From NCBI GenBank assembly GCA_016201425.1, contig JACQCW010000032.1, positions 1 to 17,524 on the forward strand: a stretch of DNA of 17,524 nt, given 5' to 3'. Made by a program: the position numbers and the translations under genes. The notes beneath the pieces are model-generated. The model saw only the letters and a program-made list of their open reading frames with translations, was not told the origin of the DNA and did not search any database. Source of the stretch: Candidatus Vogelbacteria bacterium. Lineage in GTDB: Bacteria > Patescibacteria > Paceibacteria > UBA9973 > UBA12445. Shown piece by piece: positions 15,041 to 17,524 of this stretch. Position 1 is the stretch's first letter. Every line of letters starts with the position of its first letter.

Positions 15041-15100
15041 GTCTGGCCTCCTTAAAAGCCTTATTTTGTCGAGGTGCGAGTGTCTATATTTTTGTTTAGC

Positions 15101-15128
15101 ATTGTATCATACTAGTAGAAATAGTCAA
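15101..15128 (-). promoter_or_regulatory. Promoter of the membrane protein-ligase operon
   Basis: Minus strand TTGACT (15128-15123), a 16-base spacer and TACAAT (15106-15101). The leader is about 55 bases and ends in AAGGAGG. The Hsp20 promoter starts only three bases away on the other strand, so the two are back-to-back. Confidence 0.68.
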
Positions 15129-15130
15129 TA

Positions 15131-15158
15131 TTTACAGTAAGAAAATACTGATTAGAAT
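15131..15158 (+). promoter_or_regulatory. Promoter of the Hsp20 gene
   Basis: TTTACA (15131-15136), 16 bases, then TAGAAT (15153-15158): a vegetative-type promoter. No CIRCE (HrcA) inverted repeat is visible in the region. Confidence 0.55.
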
Positions 15159-15184
15159 ATTTTCTTAGTTTGTACTCTGTGACT

Positions 15185-15209
15185 GTCCCGCAAACCGGGA
15201 CAAAGGAGG
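15185..15209 (+). promoter_or_regulatory. Hairpin abutting the SD of the Hsp20 gene
   Basis: GTCCCG (15185-15190) pairs with CGGGAC (15196-15201) around CAAAC, and AAAGGAGG (15202-15209) begins on the next base, followed by five bases and GTG. The SD is not paired, so this is not an SD-masking RNA thermometer in its simple form. Confidence 0.55.
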
Positions 15210-15214
15210 TTACT

Positions 15215-15697
15215 GTGAGTGAGGATAATAGTGGGCCTAAGAGCGTTTTGAGTAAGGAGCCTGCATCTGTGATTTTGGTTCCAGAGGGGGAAACGGTTAC
15301 TGTTCGAACCGATAATGTTTTGTCTGAGGTGTTTGATGCCTTCGATCGGATGTTTTCTGGATTCATTCCGATTGTTGAGTTGGAACAGCTTCGACAAGCG
15401 ACCCTCGAGCAGACTAGTGATTCCATCGTTGCAACGGTTTCTGTGCCGGAAAATGTGAAGAAGGGTGATATTACAGTTGAGGTTGTGGATGGATATCTCT
15501 ATGTTGATTCTAGGGTAGAGCAATGGCAGGGTGATGGTGAGAATCGTCGTCTTGTTGGCGTGGAGGTGCTTGAGAACCTCTTCACACTTCCAAATCCGGT
15601 TGACGCAACCAAGGTCGAGGCTAAGTTCGAGAATGGTGTGTTGATCGTTACTTTGCCAAAGACTGGATCTTGGACGAAGAAGGTTCAAGTAGATTAA
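15215..15697 (+). CDS. Hsp20 / alpha-crystallin family small heat-shock protein
   Basis: I choose GTG 15215 (160 aa) because AAAGGAGG lies five bases upstream; the longer frame from a TTG at 15170 would translate the SD and the hairpin. Residues 68-160 form an alpha-crystallin domain (SDSIVATVSVPENVKKGDI, VDGYLYVDS, and AKFENGVLIVTLPK with the family's A-x-x-x-N-G-V-L at 136-143). The N-terminal 67 residues are polar and variable, as in the family. Such proteins are ATP-independent holdases that keep unfolding proteins soluble. No I-x-I/V tail motif is obvious. The ftsH gene downstream suggests a shared protein-quality-control neighbourhood, though a terminator separates the two. Confidence 0.9.
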   Translation: MSEDNSGPKSVLSKEPASVILVPEGETVTVRTDNVLSEVFDAFDRMFSGFIPIVELEQLRQATLEQTSDSIVATVSVPENVKKGDITVEVVDGYLYVDSRVEQWQGDGENRRLVGVEVLENLFTLPNPVDATKVEAKFENGVLIVTLPKTGSWTKKVQVD

Positions 15698-15715
15698 TAG
15701 ATTAAGTAGGTTTTA

Positions 15716-15763
15716 CCCCATAGTGAAAAGTAGTATTACTGTTTTTACTATGGGGCTTTATTT
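15716..15763 (+). terminator. Terminator after the Hsp20 gene
   Basis: CCCCATAGT (15716-15724) pairs with ACTATGGGG (15747-15755), and AAAA/TTTT can extend it past one bulge. CTTTATTTTT follows. The tract overlaps the probable -35 zone of ftsH. Confidence 0.88.
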
Positions 15764-15778
15764 TTGATAAAATTAATG

Positions 15779-15784
15779 TATAAT
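15779..15784 (+). promoter_or_regulatory. -10 box of ftsH, giving a nearly leaderless mRNA
   Basis: A perfect TATAAT lies nine bases before the ftsH ATG (15794), leaving room for a leader of about two to four bases and no SD. The -35 is weak and falls within the T-rich terminator tail. Confidence 0.55.
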
Positions 15785-15793
15785 TCACGCATC

Positions 15794-17524
15794 ATGTCAG
15801 ACAAAAAAAATAACAAAAGTAAAAAAGGTGGAGGTGGCTTAAATCCGAAGGATATGCTTGGTCAATTTGGGCGACACATCCTTATCACAATTGTTTTGAT
15901 ATTGTTGGTTTTATCGTCTTATTCTGCGGTGAGTGAGCAGATGGCACAAACGACTCCAGAGATATCACTTTCTCAATTATCTGCAGACATCAAGTCTGGT
16001 AACGCGATGAAGATTGATATTGAGGGAGACGATTTATCTGTTACATATAAAGATAAAACTATCAAGAAAGCGAAGAAGGAAGCCGAGTCATCACTTAGTC
16101 AAACATTAGTTAATTATGGGGTCACTGCTGAGGATCTGAAGGTTGTTTCGATCGCGGTCAAAAGCCCATCCGGGATTTACTTCTGGTTTGTGGCACTTTC
16201 CCCGTTTATCTTTCCGCTTATTTTTGTGCTGATTATTTTTTGGATTATCTCAAGACAGGTTAAGGGTTCATCGATGCAGGCATTTAGTTTTGGTCAGTCG
16301 AAGGCGAGAATAATTGAACCAACGGACGAGAAACAGAAGGTTTTATTCAAAGATGTGGCCGGTGCCAAAGAAGCGAAAGAGGAGTTGATTGAGATCGTAG
16401 ACTTTTTGAAAAATCCAAAGAAGTTTTTAGATATTGGTGCGCGGATACCAAAGGGAGTCATTTTAACTGGCGCTCCAGGAACGGGTAAGACACTACTGGC
16501 GCGAGCAGTTGCGGGGGAGGCGAATGTGCCGTTCCTCTATCTTTCTGGTTCTGAATTTGTCGAAATGTTTGTGGGGGTGGGTGCATCGCGCGTGAGAGAT
16601 CTGTTTAAGATTGCGAAGAAGATCGCGCCGTCTATAATTTTTGTGGACGAAATTGATGCCGTCGGCAGACACCGTGGCAGCGGTATGGGGGGGGGTAATG
16701 ACGAAAGAGAGCAAACACTGAACCAGATTTTGGTTGAGATGGATGGATTCGAGCCGAGCGAAAAGGTCATTGTGATGGCCGCCACAAACAGACCAGATGT
16801 TTTGGACGTTGCGTTGCTTCGACCTGGTAGATTTGATCGCCGGATTGTCCTAGATCTACCGGATATCAAAGAGAGAGAGGAGATTCTAAAAATACATTCT
16901 GTAAATAAACCGTTTGCGGAGGATGTTGTACTTAAGGTTATTGCCGAGAGAACACCTGGATTTTCGGGAGCTGATTTGGCAAGTTTAATGAATGAGGGAT
17001 CAATTCTTGCGGCACGAGAAAATCGCACAAAAATTTCTCAGTATGACCTTATAAGATCGGTTGAAAAGGTAATGCTTGGTCCGGAGCGTAAGAGTCATAT
17101 TTTGTCAGATGAGGAGAAGGGGATCACGGCTTACCATGAGATGGGTCACGCCTTAGTCGCCTCAATCTTGCCGCATGCTGATCCTGTTCATAAGGTTTCG
17201 ATAATTTCCCGAGGTCGCGCCGCTGGTTACACCCTCAAGCTGCCTCTTGAGGAAAGAAAGATGCGAAATAGGTTAGATTTCTTAGATGACATTGCCGTGT
17301 CACTTGGAGGTTATGCGGCTGAGAAGATGATTTTTGGTGAAGTTACTACTGGTGCCTCAAACGATATAAATGTTTCAACTCATGTTGCGCGCGAAATGGT
17401 GACGAGGTATGGGATGTCAGAGAAAATTGGCCCAGTCGATTTTGGAGATAATGGCGCAGTGAGTCCTTTAACTGGTATTAAGACCTCTTCGGCCTATTCT
17501 GAAAATTATGCAGCGATGCTTGAT
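15794..17524 (+). CDS. ftsH: ATP-dependent zinc metalloprotease FtsH (3' partial)
   Basis: 577 residues are present and the gene runs off the window. Layout: basic Gly/Lys-rich cytoplasmic N-terminus (1-20), TM1 about 28-43, a periplasmic domain of about 80 residues, TM2 about 129-151, then the AAA+ domain. Walker A is GAPGTGKT (226-233), Walker [12 protein letters not shown] (D285, E286), the pore loop MFVGVG (F259-V-G), and the second region of homology has [10 protein letters not shown] and RPGRFDRR. The protease has HEMGH (448-452) as HExxH and D524 as the probable third zinc ligand. HEMGH is unusual; nearly all FtsH have HEAGH. FtsH extracts and degrades membrane and short-lived cytosolic proteins. 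A run of nine G (16687-16695) encodes the Gly run before [10 protein letters not shown]. Confidence 0.97.
   Translation, partial: MSDKKNNKSKKGGGGLNPKDMLGQFGRHILITIVLILLVLSSYSAVSEQMAQTTPEISLSQLSADIKSGNAMKIDIEGDDLSVTYKDKTIKKAKKEAESSLSQTLVNYGVTAEDLKVVSIAVKSPSGIYFWFVALSPFIFPLIFVLIIFWIISRQVKGSSMQAFSFGQSKARIIEPTDEKQKVLFKDVAGAKEAKEELIEIVDFLKNPKKFLDIGARIPKGVILTGAPGTGKTLLARAVAGEANVPFLYLSGSEFVEMFVGVGASRVRDLFKIAKKIAPSIIFVDEIDAVGRHRGSGMGGGNDEREQTLNQILVEMDGFEPSEKVIVMAATNRPDVLDVALLRPGRFDRRIVLDLPDIKEREEILKIHSVNKPFAEDVVLKVIAERTPGFSGADLASLMNEGSILAARENRTKISQYDLIRSVEKVMLGPERKSHILSDEEKGITAYHEMGHALVASILPHADPVHKVSIISRGRAAGYTLKLPLEERKMRNRLDFLDDIAVSLGGYAAEKMIFGEVTTGASNDINVSTHVAREMVTRYGMSEKIGPVDFGDNGAVSPLTGIKTSSAYSENYAAMLD

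Noticed and set aside
15170..15214. An upstream TTG start adding 15 residues to the Hsp20 protein.
   Set aside because: The extension would translate the hairpin and the AAAGGAGG itself; GTG 15215 has ideal spacing.

Overview
The window looks like a piece of a Candidatus Patescibacteria (CPR, Parcubacteria-like) chromosome. The evidence is indirect: a histidine kinase with the SHQLRTP...IKW type of H-box common in that group, very compact gene packing, standard stop codons (TGA is used as a stop, so the recoded Gracilibacteria/Absconditabacteria lineages are unlikely), and a mix of genes without Shine-Dalgarno (SD) sites and genes with very strong ones. No rRNA or tRNA is present to fix the taxonomy.

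Region 1 (1-6995) is a sensory operon on the + strand. In order: a 5'-truncated membrane protein fusing a DUF3068-like ectodomain to an NMT1/SsuA-type substrate-binding domain; a two-TM HAMP/coiled-coil protein without a kinase; a PAS-PAS-coiled-coil protein without a kinase; a CheD-type glutamine deamidase; an eight-TM protein; a PAS histidine kinase; and, from its own promoter, a single-domain response regulator. No CheA, CheW, CheB, CheR or methyl-accepting receptor is visible. The PAS protein encoded just before cheD carries five overlapping copies of A-x-x-Q-Q-x-x-A, which matches the deamidation-site consensus recalled for CheD. This suggests a CheD acting on a non-chemoreceptor coiled coil, and is the most striking idea in the window.

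Region 2 (7000-11370) is mixed metabolism and housekeeping. A complete SAM-I riboswitch with a terminator lies ahead of an unrecognised 127-aa gene. It is followed by a MOSC-domain protein (-), a COQ7-like di-iron protein (+), a COG2159-type amidohydrolase (+), and a dcd-mltG pair (-). Several of these genes have a -10 box only 6-9 nt from the ATG, implying leaderless mRNAs.

Region 3 (11371-15060) is an island that differs in style from its surroundings. It has strong TTGACA-17-TATACT promoters, AAGGAGG SD sites, more G/C-ending codons, a 138-nt leader that can fold into a long hairpin, three small paralogous proteins of an unrecognised family, two identical 55-nt terminators, and an opposing operon of a multi-TM protein and an ATP-dependent DNA ligase.

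Region 4 (15061-17524) holds an Hsp20 gene and a 3'-truncated ftsH, a protein-quality-control pair separated by a terminator.
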